Part shown: one piece after another, positions 40,201 to 49,154 of the stretch | How the letters are laid out: every line of letters starts with the position of its first letter | Numbering within the stretch: the first letter of the stretch is position 1 | DNA from: an uncultured Akkermansia sp. | GTDB taxonomy: Bacteria > Verrucomicrobiota > Verrucomicrobiia > Verrucomicrobiales > Akkermansiaceae | NCBI GenBank assembly: GCA_947588735.1 | Contig: CANQAD010000001.1 | Coordinates: 1-64,000, forward strand | Direction: 5' to 3' | Length of the DNA: 64,000 nucleotides | Notes under the pieces: model-generated | Database searches by the model: none | Seen by the model: only the letters and a program-made list of their open reading frames with translations | Told to the model about the DNA's origin: nothing | Program-made: the position numbers and the translations under genes

Positions 40201-42729
40201 GCTTTCGACATTATTTTTGCCGAGGGACAGAAGCGTTTCATGGACGTGATGAGCCCCTACGCCCGGCAGTTCACGGACCAGATGGAGACGCCGGATATTG
40301 ACGCGCTTACGGGACTGCCGCCGACGGTGGCCATTGAGCAGAATCGCACGCGGGGCGGAAGTAAATCGACTGTGGGCACGGTGACGGAAATATGGCAATA
40401 TCTCCGCTTGCTTTACGCAAAGTTGGGCGTTCCTCACTGTCCAAAATGCGGGGTGGAGGTAGGGCGCCGTTCCGCAGTTGAGATTCACGCCGCCGTTCAG
40501 CAGGCGATAGGCCGCAAACCGGCGTCGCTGCTCATCGCTGCCCCGGTCGTGCGTAACCGCAAGGGACATTATGCCGACCTCGCCCGTTGGGCTGCTCGAA
40601 AGCATTACCCCTTCCTCATAGCAGACGGCTCACTGGTGGCGCCGGATGATTTTGCCCCATTGGATCGCTATGCCAACCACGATGTGGATGTGGTGGTGGC
40701 GGAGATCAACGTGAAGAACAACGCTATCTTTATGAATGGAGCTGCTTGCGATTTCGCGGCGCTGCAGGAATGCACGGACCATGCGCTGGAAATGGGAGAT
40801 GGTTTTCTGAGGCTGATCAACCATCGCGATGTAAAACGCTCCACGCTTCTTGGTACGCGTCTCACCTGTCCGAAGTGCGGGGAAACGTATGCCGACCCGG
40901 AGCCGTCCACTTTTTCTTTCAATTCGCCCCGCGGTTGGTGCCCCACTTGCCTGGGACACGGTTTTGTGCAGCGGCACACTCGCATCCGTCGCGAGGAAGA
41001 TGCCCGCATCAGCGAACTTGAAAAAGAGCTGCGCTTTGACAGGGAAGCCGAGCAGGCGGCTGAAAAAGGCGACCTCACCTGCGTGTGCCCCATCTGCGGC
41101 GGTAAGCGGTTGAATTCCTTTGCTCTCGGGGTTACTCTTTCCGGGCATTCCATCGCCGATCTTGGCGAGATGGACGCACAAAGCGCATTACGTATGGTTC
41201 AGAGCTGGCGGTTTAGTGGACGCGAGTCCGAGATTGCTCGCAATGTGGTGGCAGAGATTGAACCGCGCCTGCGGTTTTTGCAAGGGGTAGGGCTGGGCTA
41301 TCTTTCCATGAATCGGGCAGCCACTACTCTTTCCGGCGGAGAAATCCAACGCATCCGCTTGGCAGCGCAGCTCGGTTCTAATCTGCGCGGTGTACTCTAT
41401 GTCCTCGATGAGCCGACCATAGGTTTGCACCCACGAGATAACGAACGCCTGCTTGCCACACTGGATGATCTGAAACACCGTGGCAACACGCTGCTGGTGG
41501 TGGAGCATGACGAGGATACCATGCGCAGCGCTGACGCCATTATTGACTTGGGTCCGGGCGCCGGGATTCACGGCGGTCGTGTAATTGCAGAGGGCACATT
41601 GGACGACATCATGAAAAATCCTGCTTCCGTCACTGGCCAGGCCTTTCGCCAAACGGAGGCGCACCCGTACTGCGGTAAATGGCTGCCGTTGAAAAATGCA
41701 GAGTGGCTGGAGCTCACCGGTTGCAATCTGCACAATTTGCAAAATGTGACGCTGCGTATCCCCCGGGGGCGGTTCACGGTGGTCACCGGTCCATCCGGCG
41801 CGGGTAAAACCTCGCTTGTCATCGACACACTGGGGCCTGCTGTGCGTCGTGCTGCGGGCGATGTGTCCATTCCCAGGACGTGGAAGACGGCAAAAGGGCT
41901 CAAGTCCGTGCACACGCTGTATCAGGTGGACCAAAGTCCGCTTGGCAAGACACCGCGGTCCACCCCGGCCACATACATCGGGATTTTTGACGAAATTCGC
42001 AAACTTTTTGCGCAGTCGGCAGATGCGCGTCGCCTCGGGTTTGATGCGAGTCGGTTTTCTTTTAACACGGCCTCCGGTAATTGCCCGGACTGCAAGGGCA
42101 CAGGTTTTACCCGCTGTGAGATGGATTTTCTGCCTCCGTGCGCCGTTCCCTGCGAGACTTGCCGTGGTTCACGCTACAATTCCCGAACGTTGCAGGTGCG
42201 CTACCACGGGAAAAATATTTCTGAGGTATTGGAGATGAACATGGAGCAAGCTGCTGCGTTTTTTGAGAGCCAGCCTCGTCTCGCAGATCCTCTGCATTTG
42301 CTGTGTGACACCGGGTTAGGTTATCTCACCCTCGGGCAGGCGAGCAATACTCTTTCCGGCGGTGAGGCCCAACGCGTCAAACTCGTTTCCGAGCTCATTA
42401 AGGGGCGCCGTGCCGCGCTCACTGCCATTCGCCACGGTCGAACTCTGCCGCAGGATCTCTACCTCATTGAAGAACCGACCATCGGTCTGCACCCTCAGGA
42501 TGTGCGTCTTCTTGTCCGCGTACTCCGGCGTCTTGTTGAACTTGGCAATACGGTGGTGGTCATCGAACACAATTTGGACCTCATCTGCGAAGCCGATTTT
42601 GTCGTCGATTTGGGGCCAGGGGCTGGCAATGGCGGCGGACGGATTGTCGCTTCCGGGACTCCCAAGCAAATTGCGCGCTCTCGTTCTGCACCGACGGCTC
42701 CCTTCATCCGTGCTCAGCTTGACAAGTGA
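37216..42729 (+). CDS. uvrA: Excinuclease ABC subunit A, tandem-duplicated giant form
   Basis: UvrA recognises DNA lesions in nucleotide excision repair and loads UvrB. At 1,837 residues this is about twice the usual 940. It carries four P loops: residues 36-43 (GPSGSGKT), 629-636 (GVSGSGKS), 986-993 (GLSGSGKS) and 1525-1532 (GPSGAGKT). Each has an LSGGE-type signature and a Walker B LDEPT/LIEEPT or LDEPG. The second half looks canonical, with the CPKCG finger of the UvrB-binding region (about residue 1075), CPKCGETY, CPTC and CPDCKGTG zinc motifs. The first half keeps CPACKGYG, CPECGGG and CPRCAGLG but lacks the first CPKCG pair and is more diverged. Chlamydiae have a similar long UvrA. A TACAAT box at 37204-37209 lies 6 nt before the ATG. 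Confidence 0.95.
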   Translation: MKRDDADSIRIRGAAENNLKKIDVDIPLGKLSVITGPSGSGKTSLAMATLYAEGQRRYVETFSPYVRQFMDRMDRPAVDAVENVPPAIALSQRNSVKNSRSTVGTMTGINEYLKIVFSRLAVGRDAEGREVRPATPQGVAAELLRDHSGADAVILFRVVPVGSFAEMRAALVAQGYLRVWVKGNIVRLEEASEKQLGMKGWLVVQDRLRLSSENVGRLTEALENALHFGENSVQISLRTGEGGWGKPIVRRSDWYPLLEPKPGLFSGNSPLGACPACKGYGRAVSYDYNKGILPHLSIRDGALKMLSTPTLSACYRDFVRVNKKCQAVRMDVPWNKLTKKERDFVLSGNCGDMDVWEAYDKGYWYGYKGIFEDMEKHAHKMTVRVFLSYYRVYSVCPECGGGRLRPEALAFTIGGLTVPQVQALPMDELLVWVDEHVLSKVEGDRSLAQAVRELRSRVAYLCEVGLPYLSASRLTRSLSGGEIERVSLTACLGASLTETLFVLDEPTVGLHSRDTARLISAMRRLTERGNTLVVVEHEEAVMRAADYIADLGPSSGAAGGELVYAGAPGGLPGAPRSLTGQYLSGARCIPIPPNRRKPTGFIKIRGAECHNLHHFDIDIPLGVYTCLTGVSGSGKSTLACQVLYGHVHPDELDDEENVRVKSIRGLERVQGVVLVDQSPIVRTPRSTPALYMKIFEEIRALFVQEPAAQARGLKPGYFSFNSGEGRCPRCAGLGMEKVEMQFLSDIFVPCELCHGTRYTSRALSITHLGLNMAEVLALDVKSAIDFFAQEENVHTGRILQGLELLQEVGLGHLGLGQPLHTLSGGENQRLKLARILSESAFSMEGGGSLLILDEPGTGLHFSDLEVLLAVFKRLVEQGHSLLVIEHNLDLIKCADYVIDLGPEGGKDGGQVEAVGEPEQIVRQGRGHTASFLKLALTGKPIASQLTAPNSEPSRSERMISLRGARHHQLKNIDVDIPLHKMTVVTGLSGSGKSTLAFDIIFAEGQKRFMDVMSPYARQFTDQMETPDIDALTGLPPTVAIEQNRTRGGSKSTVGTVTEIWQYLRLLYAKLGVPHCPKCGVEVGRRSAVEIHAAVQQAIGRKPASLLIAAPVVRNRKGHYADLARWAARKHYPFLIADGSLVAPDDFAPLDRYANHDVDVVVAEINVKNNAIFMNGAACDFAALQECTDHALEMGDGFLRLINHRDVKRSTLLGTRLTCPKCGETYADPEPSTFSFNSPRGWCPTCLGHGFVQRHTRIRREEDARISELEKELRFDREAEQAAEKGDLTCVCPICGGKRLNSFALGVTLSGHSIADLGEMDAQSALRMVQSWRFSGRESEIARNVVAEIEPRLRFLQGVGLGYLSMNRAATTLSGGEIQRIRLAAQLGSNLRGVLYVLDEPTIGLHPRDNERLLATLDDLKHRGNTLLVVEHDEDTMRSADAIIDLGPGAGIHGGRVIAEGTLDDIMKNPASVTGQAFRQTEAHPYCGKWLPLKNAEWLELTGCNLHNLQNVTLRIPRGRFTVVTGPSGAGKTSLVIDTLGPAVRRAAGDVSIPRTWKTAKGLKSVHTLYQVDQSPLGKTPRSTPATYIGIFDEIRKLFAQSADARRLGFDASRFSFNTASGNCPDCKGTGFTRCEMDFLPPCAVPCETCRGSRYNSRTLQVRYHGKNISEVLEMNMEQAAAFFESQPRLADPLHLLCDTGLGYLTLGQASNTLSGGEAQRVKLVSELIKGRRAALTAIRHGRTLPQDLYLIEEPTIGLHPQDVRLLVRVLRRLVELGNTVVVIEHNLDLICEADFVVDLGPGAGNGGGRIVASGTPKQIARSRSAPTAPFIRAQLDK

Positions 42730-42880
42730 TCATCATCAGGGCGATTGTGGAAGAACATGCAGAGCAACTGCATTTGAAGGGGGCGAGTAACGGAGGAAAT
42801 GTACGAAGAGGTTGACAGGTCTCGTTTTTTTGCCCGATTTCATGGCAAGATTCATATGTTTTTATCCCGCGAAAAAAGGC

Positions 42881-42909
42881 TTGATTATCGGGAGGGTGGA
42901 AGGCATAAT
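42881..42909 (+). promoter_or_regulatory. Candidate promoter of adk
   Basis: TTGATT (42881-42886), a 17-bp spacer and CATAAT (42904-42909), 29 nt before the adk start codon. Confidence 0.55.
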
Positions 42910-42938
42910 GAGGGAGCGCAGGGTGCGCGAACTGAGCT

Positions 42939-43592
42939 ATGAAGACCTTGAAACGATTTGTGTTGGTGGGTGCGCCAGCATCCGGTAAGGGGACGCAATC
43001 CTCATTTCTTGCGGAAAAGTACGCCTTGAAGCCGCTGAGCACGGGAGCGTTGCTGCGCGCAGAAGTGGCGGCGAAGAGTGAACTGGGGTTGGAGGCAAAG
43101 AAGTACATGGATGCGGCGCAGTTCGTGCCGGATGACGTAGTGAATGGGATAGTGGCGCAGTGGCTTGGCAACAATAAGGATTGCGGCTGTTTGCTGGATG
43201 GCTACCCGCGTACGGTGGCGCAGGCGCAGACGCTGGATGCAAACTTGGCGAACTTGGGACTGGCCGTGGATATTGTGGTGTACCTGAATGTGGCCCCGGA
43301 GCTTATTGAGGCGCGTATGCTCAAGCGTAAGGCGTGTCCGAAGTGCGGCGAAACAACGCGCAATGGCGAGGAAATATGTCCGAAGTGCGGCACGCCGATG
43401 ATTGTGCGTACAGATGACAACCCTGAGGCTTTTGCGAAGCGCCGTAAGGATTACGAGATGTTGACGCTGCCGGTGGTGGAGCATTACCGCGCGCAGGGGA
43501 AGGTGGTGCAGATAGATGTGACGGAGGAGGGCGAGCCGGAAACTGTTTCTGCCCGCATTGCCGCTGCAGTGACTGCCTACTGTGCGGGTTAA
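42939..43592 (+). CDS. adk: Adenylate kinase (zinc-type LID)
   Basis: This 217-residue enzyme interconverts ATP + AMP and two ADP. The P loop GAPASGKGT is at residues 12-20, the AMP-binding region contains LSTGALLR and LLDGYPRT, and the LID domain carries CPKC ... CPKC, the four-cysteine zinc site found in many non-enteric bacteria. The C-terminus has FAKRRKDYE. The gene ends with a terminator at 43621-43652. It stands alone rather than next to secY as in many genomes. Confidence 0.96.
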   Translation: MKTLKRFVLVGAPASGKGTQSSFLAEKYALKPLSTGALLRAEVAAKSELGLEAKKYMDAAQFVPDDVVNGIVAQWLGNNKDCGCLLDGYPRTVAQAQTLDANLANLGLAVDIVVYLNVAPELIEARMLKRKACPKCGETTRNGEEICPKCGTPMIVRTDDNPEAFAKRRKDYEMLTLPVVEHYRAQGKVVQIDVTEEGEPETVSARIAAAVTAYCAG

Positions 43593-43620
43593 AGTTGCTT
43601 TTTTCAGTGGCTACAAGAAG

Positions 43621-43652
43621 AACCGCCCGGGCTGCCAGCTACGGGCGGTTTT
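43621..43652 (+). terminator. Terminator after adk
   Basis: A 9-bp stem AACCGCCCG/CGGGCGGTT with a 12-nt loop ends in four T residues. Confidence 0.7.
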
Positions 43653-43701
43653 CTATATTCTCTTGCAAGGGAAGCCTGGGTAGATGTAGGATGCATGAGT
43701 G

Positions 43702-45777
43702 ATGAAAACGCGATATCTCATACCATGCACTGCCCTGTTGGCGGCGCTTACAGCGCAGCTGCCCGCACAGGGAGACGAATCTCCTCAGGAAATTTTTACC
43801 AAGTTATCTGCACCTGCAAAGCCCGTGCCCATGCAGGAACAAGAGCGTGCCAGGGCGTTGCCTGCGCTGGCTTTTTTACCGGCCGAGGCAGAGTTTGTGC
43901 TTGCCCTGCGTGATGCTGGCAGCAGCATTCGCGAAATGATGCGCCTGCTGGGGTGTCCGATGAATGAGGAGCATGCCCGTTGTGCGGAAAGTATCGCAGA
44001 TGCTGCCATCGTGGTCGGTAGTGGACCAGGGGGTACTCCACGGGACGCCTTACCCATCTTCATGTATGCCTCCCGTACGCGTAATTTGGCAAGCTGTGAA
44101 GAGCAATGGTGTCAGCGTGCGAAACCGGAATTCGTGTCGGCAATTCAGCAAGCGTTTCGCAAGCAAGCGTCCGTTAACAAGGGCGAGTTCCTAAGTGCGC
44201 TGGAGCGGTTCCACCCAGCTCCCGTGTATTGTGCCGCAACTCCTCGACCGGGGCGTGAAAACGATTTTGCGACGACCCATGCGCAGATAGTGGAGGCGCT
44301 CAAGGGAGTAGCGGATCGCGAGGCGGGCGTGCGTTTTGTACAGCATGGGCCATACAGCGGCTTGCGTATGTCGCAGCTGCGGGCGCTGGAACTCTTGACC
44401 GGAGAAACGCCGCAGGATGCTGATGTGCGACTCGCGCTGGAGCAGCGGGAGCTTTACCTGCTTACCATGATGGTACAAAATGCGTCACTGAGCATACTTT
44501 GCGAGAACCCGGCGGATATATCGCTTCCTCCATCGCCAGAGTTTTCGATGCTCTACTCTCCCAAACTGGATCGCAGCAACCCGCACTTGCACCATTTGGT
44601 CGCCACGGCATGGGTCAGCTCTGCACTCTCCGCCGCCATACGCACAGCGTCTTTATTGGATCGGTTAAGCGTGGCGCAAGCAGTGGTCAATTCTCTGCGA
44701 GAAGTCTCGATGCAGGATGGAAAGAACCGTCCCGCGTACGAGGCTGCATCCGCCGGTGTGGCGGCTCTTGCGCTGTGTCCCTCTGCTCTGGATGAAGTGA
44801 GTACGCCGCTCACCATGCAAATGTGGCAGCAGGACAATGAACTCACCGTTGAAACGGTGGGGGGAGCGCAAGGGATGACCTTTGAACCGGGGAAATTACG
44901 CCTCGTGCAAGAAGCCACCGCCCCGGGCAGCTTCTTTTACATGGAAAGCACAGCTTTTTCTGTCCCACATCTTCCGGATTGGGCCGCCTGTCGCACCAAG
45001 CTCTTTACCATGGTGCCGGATATCTGCAATGGCATAGCCTTGACTTTGCGCAAGAGCGAGCGTGGCTCAGCTGAGGCTTGGGCATACTACATGCGCTTGT
45101 TTTCGAAAGATGTCGAGTCGCTTGGCGAGGCCTTGAATACGCTCAGTTCCGGCATGTGCGCACCCTTTGCCATCCTGGGCGCTGAAGTCAAAAAGAACGT
45201 TTCTTCCCAGGTCTCGGCGTGGGCGATTGGTGCAGCGGTGAAAAACCGTGAGGCTGTTTCGGACGGCTGGCAGCAGGTTCTCGGGAGTCTCGGTCAAGCT
45301 CTTGGCAAGTTGGGATTGCCCCCCATTCTCATACATGCTGTGCCGATTGAACATAAGACGCTGGGTCAGGAAGGGGACAGCTACACACCGATTTTGCCGT
45401 TTGCAAGCGATAACGCCACGCCGAGCGTGGCGCTCAGCTCGAACTATTTTGTGCTGGGAAACAATACTGCACTGAATGCGCACATGCTGTTGGCGGCGAA
45501 AGGGGAGATGCCTTTTACCGGGGCTGTCAATTCCGTGCACATCCCGACGCTTGCCCGTGTGATGAGTGCGACACGTTGCCCGATGATTGCCAATTCCGCG
45601 TGGGCGTCGCAGGTTGCGGGCTTCCTGCAACGCGTCTCCGAGCGCGTGGAGTGGTTCTTTTCTACATCCACCATCAACAATGACCTGCGCACAGCCCGTG
45701 CACGGATGATTCTTTCACCGGAGAATACAACGTTTGAGCCTGCGCGGCAGGGCACCGAGTCCGTCCCGAAGCAATAA
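43702..45777 (+). CDS. Large secreted protein of unknown function
   Basis: This protein of about 691 residues has a signal peptide (MKTRYLIPCTALLAALTAQLPAQ). The mature part is mixed alpha/beta with LPALAFLPAEAEFVLALRDAGSSI near its start and a late LSSNYFVLGNN segment, suggesting two similar halves as in some DUF-type proteins. No catalytic motif, lipobox or repeat family is recognised. I chose the ATG at 43702; a GTG directly before it is also in frame. It is followed by the convergent ligase-fold gene. Confidence 0.6.
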   Translation: MKTRYLIPCTALLAALTAQLPAQGDESPQEIFTKLSAPAKPVPMQEQERARALPALAFLPAEAEFVLALRDAGSSIREMMRLLGCPMNEEHARCAESIADAAIVVGSGPGGTPRDALPIFMYASRTRNLASCEEQWCQRAKPEFVSAIQQAFRKQASVNKGEFLSALERFHPAPVYCAATPRPGRENDFATTHAQIVEALKGVADREAGVRFVQHGPYSGLRMSQLRALELLTGETPQDADVRLALEQRELYLLTMMVQNASLSILCENPADISLPPSPEFSMLYSPKLDRSNPHLHHLVATAWVSSALSAAIRTASLLDRLSVAQAVVNSLREVSMQDGKNRPAYEAASAGVAALALCPSALDEVSTPLTMQMWQQDNELTVETVGGAQGMTFEPGKLRLVQEATAPGSFFYMESTAFSVPHLPDWAACRTKLFTMVPDICNGIALTLRKSERGSAEAWAYYMRLFSKDVESLGEALNTLSSGMCAPFAILGAEVKKNVSSQVSAWAIGAAVKNREAVSDGWQQVLGSLGQALGKLGLPPILIHAVPIEHKTLGQEGDSYTPILPFASDNATPSVALSSNYFVLGNNTALNAHMLLAAKGEMPFTGAVNSVHIPTLARVMSATRCPMIANSAWASQVAGFLQRVSERVEWFFSTSTINNDLRTARARMILSPENTTFEPARQGTESVPKQ

Positions 45778-45858
45778 GGATACATTTTGCTGGCTTACCG
45801 CTTCTCGCGCGCTTGAGGGGTGGCAAGCCAGCTCCTCTTTGGTTGCTCCAGTGGAGCG

Positions 45859-46608
45859 TTACAAGGCGGTGGGCTTGCGTCGCCCGTGGCTCTCATCCTC
45901 CCATGCAGGGGTAGTGTACTTGCGTGCGCAAAGCTGTCTCAGTTCGGCATCGAAATTTGGCCAAGGGGAAGCAGCGCTTACCCTGTTGACGGATGCAGCG
46001 AGAAAAGATGCAAAACAGAACTCCCAGCCGGCGCGCGGCGAGCATTGTTGGATGAGTCCCTGGTGGAGCACCGCTCCGTGGTAACGACGTTGTCCCGCAC
46101 CGGCCAGTTTGTGCCCGGCGCAGTCCACAATATCGCTGGCGACCGGGCTCGCCCAGCAGGCCCGTCCGCCGGATGGAGCATCGTGAGTGAGCAGGGTACA
46201 CTCTACGCCGGACATTTGCAATGCGCGCGCGAGCGCACCATGGATATGTGCGTAAAGCAGCGAAGATTGCGGGTGCTGTGGCTCATTCGCCGACGGAGCT
46301 GGCAGGGTAAGGGTGTAAGTGATGCCGTGGCGGTGATCCACGATGCCGCCGCCGGTCCAGCGGCGTATGTAGTAAATGGCGCCGGGGAATATGGAGCGCG
46401 CGGTGTCGGCGGAGTCAAAGTAGCCGAAGCTCACGCAAGCATCCTGCCAGCCATAAATGCGCAGCCAGGCTTCCGTCTGTCCCAGTAGCAACTCATCTGT
46501 CGCCATATTTTCGTAGCCACTGCGCGCGATGGGATCGACCCATACATGAAGCCGTGGCAAGAGCGGCAATTTGCTTTCTTCCGGGTGAGCCTCTGTCCTC
46601 ATTGGCAT
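45859..46608 (-). CDS. Lipoate/biotin-protein ligase-fold protein (LplA-like)
   Basis: This 249-residue protein shows the BPL/LPL catalytic core: ENMATDELLL near the start, RRWTGGGIVDHRHGITYTLTLP (the RRxTGGGxVxH signature) and CAGHKLAGAGQRRYHGAVLHQG, whose Lys corresponds to the lipoyl-AMP or biotin-AMP lysine. It should attach lipoate or octanoate to carrier proteins. The separate LplA C-terminal domain is absent. Its start codon overlaps the stop of the third pseudopilin gene by one base, so it shares that operon, an odd partnership. Confidence 0.75.
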   Translation of the reverse strand: MPMRTEAHPEESKLPLLPRLHVWVDPIARSGYENMATDELLLGQTEAWLRIYGWQDACVSFGYFDSADTARSIFPGAIYYIRRWTGGGIVDHRHGITYTLTLPAPSANEPQHPQSSLLYAHIHGALARALQMSGVECTLLTHDAPSGGRACWASPVASDIVDCAGHKLAGAGQRRYHGAVLHQGLIQQCSPRAGWEFCFASFLAASVNRVSAASPWPNFDAELRQLCARKYTTPAWEDESHGRRKPTAL

Positions 46609-47603
46609 TACAGGGGCTGGGGAAGAGATACGGAGCGCGAGAACGAGCGCGTGTAACGCGAGAAGAATTCTTCCAGTTTGGGTGCGTGGCGTTGTCCCAA
46701 ACGCACTTGTTCCACGAGGGCTACTCCTTCCTCGGTCAGCACGGTTATAGAAATCTCCGCTGAAATGACGCGGGCTTTTTCCATGCTGTCGCCTTCTGCG
46801 TCAGCTCGATTGCCATAGAGGCGGAAGCGGTTTTTCCCGCGCTTGGCCGAGCTGGAGAGGATAGGCACACTTACCGTGCGAAAGGGTGTTTCTCTGGCAT
46901 CGCCATTTCCTGAGCCGGGATCTACATACTGCACATTCAAGATGAGATTGAGTTCCACGATGTTCTCGCACAGGAAATCCTCATCCTCCTGCGGTTCAAA
47001 TTGGGCGTAGCGAGTTTCCAGGTTCTCTGCGCCCAAGATGCGTTCATACGTATCGCGAGGGTTGATAATATGACGGTACAGGGAGAAGAGGGGGAAGGAT
47101 TCGGTATCGCCTTTGCGTGCGGGGAGGTTGAGGATATGATCACGGAATTTAAGGCGGTAGGAGACGGCGCTTACGTCACCCTGGGTTTCAGGCTGGCTGG
47201 CGAGGAGAGAGCGATAGCTGTTGCGTTTAGCATTGGATGCGCTTACGGAGGGGTTGCGATCCGGCGGGCATGCAAAGAAGATGACGCGCGCGGACTTGGG
47301 AATTTCAAGCCCATTGGGCAGCCCTCGCATCATTTCATCCACTTCCGCATACATCCATTGAAAATCTTTGGCGTTAGAATTGATCTGAATGGATTCGAGG
47401 TCGCGCGCGATTGTCTGCAAAGCCAAACGAGCTGCAGCCGACGTATCAGTATCCTGTCGTATTGACTTCCAGAGCGCCACACCTTGGTTCGTGAGCTGCA
47501 TGATCACGATAACCAAGATGGCTGTAATAGCCATCGCGGTGATCAGTTCCACCAAGGTAAAGGCTCGCCGGAGTTGCCTGACGCATAATGATTGACACAT
47601 CAT
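46608..47603 (-). CDS. Prepilin-like protein (GspJ/PulJ type)
   Basis: This 331-residue protein has the type IV prepilin N-terminus RRAFTLVELITAMAITAILVIVI: a short basic leader, cleavage before Phe, Glu at +5 and a hydrophobic helix. Ala replaces the usual Gly before the cleavage point. The large C-terminal domain has ARLALQTIARDLESI, typical of GspJ-like minor pseudopilins. It is the third gene of a minus-strand pseudopilin operon and overlaps the LplA-like gene by one base. Confidence 0.75.
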   Translation of the reverse strand: MMCQSLCVRQLRRAFTLVELITAMAITAILVIVIMQLTNQGVALWKSIRQDTDTSAAARLALQTIARDLESIQINSNAKDFQWMYAEVDEMMRGLPNGLEIPKSARVIFFACPPDRNPSVSASNAKRNSYRSLLASQPETQGDVSAVSYRLKFRDHILNLPARKGDTESFPLFSLYRHIINPRDTYERILGAENLETRYAQFEPQEDEDFLCENIVELNLILNVQYVDPGSGNGDARETPFRTVSVPILSSSAKRGKNRFRLYGNRADAEGDSMEKARVISAEISITVLTEEGVALVEQVRLGQRHAPKLEEFFSRYTRSFSRSVSLPQPL

Positions 47604-47622
47604 ATTCGGGAGTAGGGGTAAG

Positions 47623-48366
47623 TCAGCGGCGAATGGACATATTAGTGGAGAAGACAGGTCGTCCTACTCGTGACCACGGACGGTTCTTATATCGATCCGG
47701 ATTGGGTGGAGACATCAAATAAAAGTCGGCTCTGAAAAAAATAGCGCCACCCCACGGAGTCTGGTCAGACTCGTTGGAAAAATACTTTTGGGGGGAAGAT
47801 GCTTTCGAAATGACGCCGGGAGACCTGGACAACTTATATTTGCCGGTGTTATCGGGCTCAATTTGAGTGAATTTGACGAGAAAAACCGGTCCCTCGGCAT
47901 TCGGAATATCTTTACGATGGATAGGATTATTCATGGTGCAGGCAATGGAGACAAGTTGGGTGTCTTCTCCAGGGCGGCTTTCCGTGACGGGGATGGGGGG
48001 AAAGGTGCCATCTTCTCGCTGAGCCGCTGAAGTGTCGGCTCGGTAAGAAAAGACCACCACGGACGTGGACGGCTTGGTGGATGCCTGAATCCAGTAAAAA
48101 CCTTTGTCGAAAGAACAGGTGTATTTGCCGGGAGCGGAGCCCCTGCTACCCTGAGCGCGTTCGTTTTCGCGCACGGTGTTCAATTCGGAGCGGAGAATAC
48201 TTACCACGCGGTCGGATTCCTGTTTGGTGAGGGCTTTCTGAACCATGCCGCGTGCCGGCACAAACACGGTCAGGAAGACGGAAATGAGCATCCCGATGAG
48301 CGCCACGGCCAGTAAGGTTTCCATGAGCGTGAAAGCTCTGCAGTTGCGCTGGTGTATCATGTTCAT
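47623..48366 (-). CDS. Prepilin-like protein
   Basis: This 247-residue protein has the leader MNMIHQRNCR and the prepilin motif AFTLMETLLAVALIGMLISVFLTVF, again with Ala before the cleavage site and Glu at +5. The body is otherwise unrecognised. I chose the ATG at 48366, which gives a normal short leader; an ATG at 48360 (MIHQRN) is also possible. It lies between the two other pseudopilin genes, with 19 nt after it. Confidence 0.7.
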   Translation of the reverse strand: MNMIHQRNCRAFTLMETLLAVALIGMLISVFLTVFVPARGMVQKALTKQESDRVVSILRSELNTVRENERAQGSRGSAPGKYTCSFDKGFYWIQASTKPSTSVVVFSYRADTSAAQREDGTFPPIPVTESRPGEDTQLVSIACTMNNPIHRKDIPNAEGPVFLVKFTQIEPDNTGKYKLSRSPGVISKASSPQKYFSNESDQTPWGGAIFFRADFYLMSPPNPDRYKNRPWSRVGRPVFSTNMSIRR

Positions 48367-48380
48367 AATCAGGGAAGAAT

Positions 48381-49115
48381 TTATTCGAACATCTGCGATC
48401 GAGTGCGCAGCAGCGTGGTGTAGCCGGTAGGCCAAACCACAAGACCTTTCACCCCGATGGGGCGATGCTGCTTGTCCTGCTGAAGCGGAACAAGACCATC
48501 TACGGCACCGGCTCCGATGCCTCTGCGAGCATGCACGAGGATGATGCGTTGCGGCTGGGGCGGGGATGAAGGGTCAGCTCCGGGAGCAACGAAGCGTCCC
48601 TTTTCATCAAATTCGAAGTAGTACACGCGGGTTTTCCGTTTTTTGCCGATGGGTGAGAGTGCGCTGCCTATCCTGTTGGTGGAACCCTCGGCCCATGAGA
48701 GGGACTTGCTGTAGGAGGGAGAGAAGTAAACACCTGCGGGCAACATTGCCCCGGCGGAGGTAGAAACCCACTTGCCCTGGATGGAGACGTTCGAGGCATC
48801 GTAAGTGCCGTTTTCCTTCAAGTCCCGCTTAAGCATTTGCACGACCATGTAGCGCAGATGGCGAGAGTTCGCACCGGTATCGGAGGGGTCATTGACGATG
48901 ACAAGTCGCGTGTAAGTGTCATTGCCTTGGGCAGTGGCTCGAGCCTCTTCGATCATACTGGCAACTAAATCCACCCCGGAATCGAGCGTGCGTCCGGTGC
49001 CCGGATCTCTCAGCACGGTGGCGGCCAGCGACATCATAATGGCTATGATCGTCATTACAACCAACAGCTCAATGAGCGTGAACGCGGTCGTTCTTCCGGC
49101 GTATTGTCTCTTCAT
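48381..49115 (-). CDS. Prepilin-like protein (GspH type)
   Basis: This 244-residue protein starts MKRQYAGRTTAFTLIELLVVMTIIAIMM, a clear type IV prepilin leader and helix with Ala before the cut and Glu at +5. The following GVDLVASMIEEARATAQGNDTYTRLVIV is like GspH/FimT. It is the first gene of the operon and has a good promoter at 49155-49183. The three pseudopilins and no secretin or ATPase nearby suggest a type II-secretion-like or pilus apparatus encoded elsewhere. Confidence 0.75.
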   Translation of the reverse strand: MKRQYAGRTTAFTLIELLVVMTIIAIMMSLAATVLRDPGTGRTLDSGVDLVASMIEEARATAQGNDTYTRLVIVNDPSDTGANSRHLRYMVVQMLKRDLKENGTYDASNVSIQGKWVSTSAGAMLPAGVYFSPSYSKSLSWAEGSTNRIGSALSPIGKKRKTRVYYFEFDEKGRFVAPGADPSSPPQPQRIILVHARRGIGAGAVDGLVPLQQDKQHRPIGVKGLVVWPTGYTTLLRTRSQMFE

Positions 49116-49154
49116 GGATCGGTGTAGCTGGCAGTTCGACTTCTACCCACTTGT

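Noticed and set aside
45820..46488. 222-codon plus-strand frame
   Set aside because: Antisense to the LplA-like gene, whose catalytic motifs are clear.
46608..49115. Complete type IV pilus or type II secretion locus
   Set aside because: Only pseudopilin-like genes are present; no ATPase, platform protein, secretin or prepilin peptidase is in the window.
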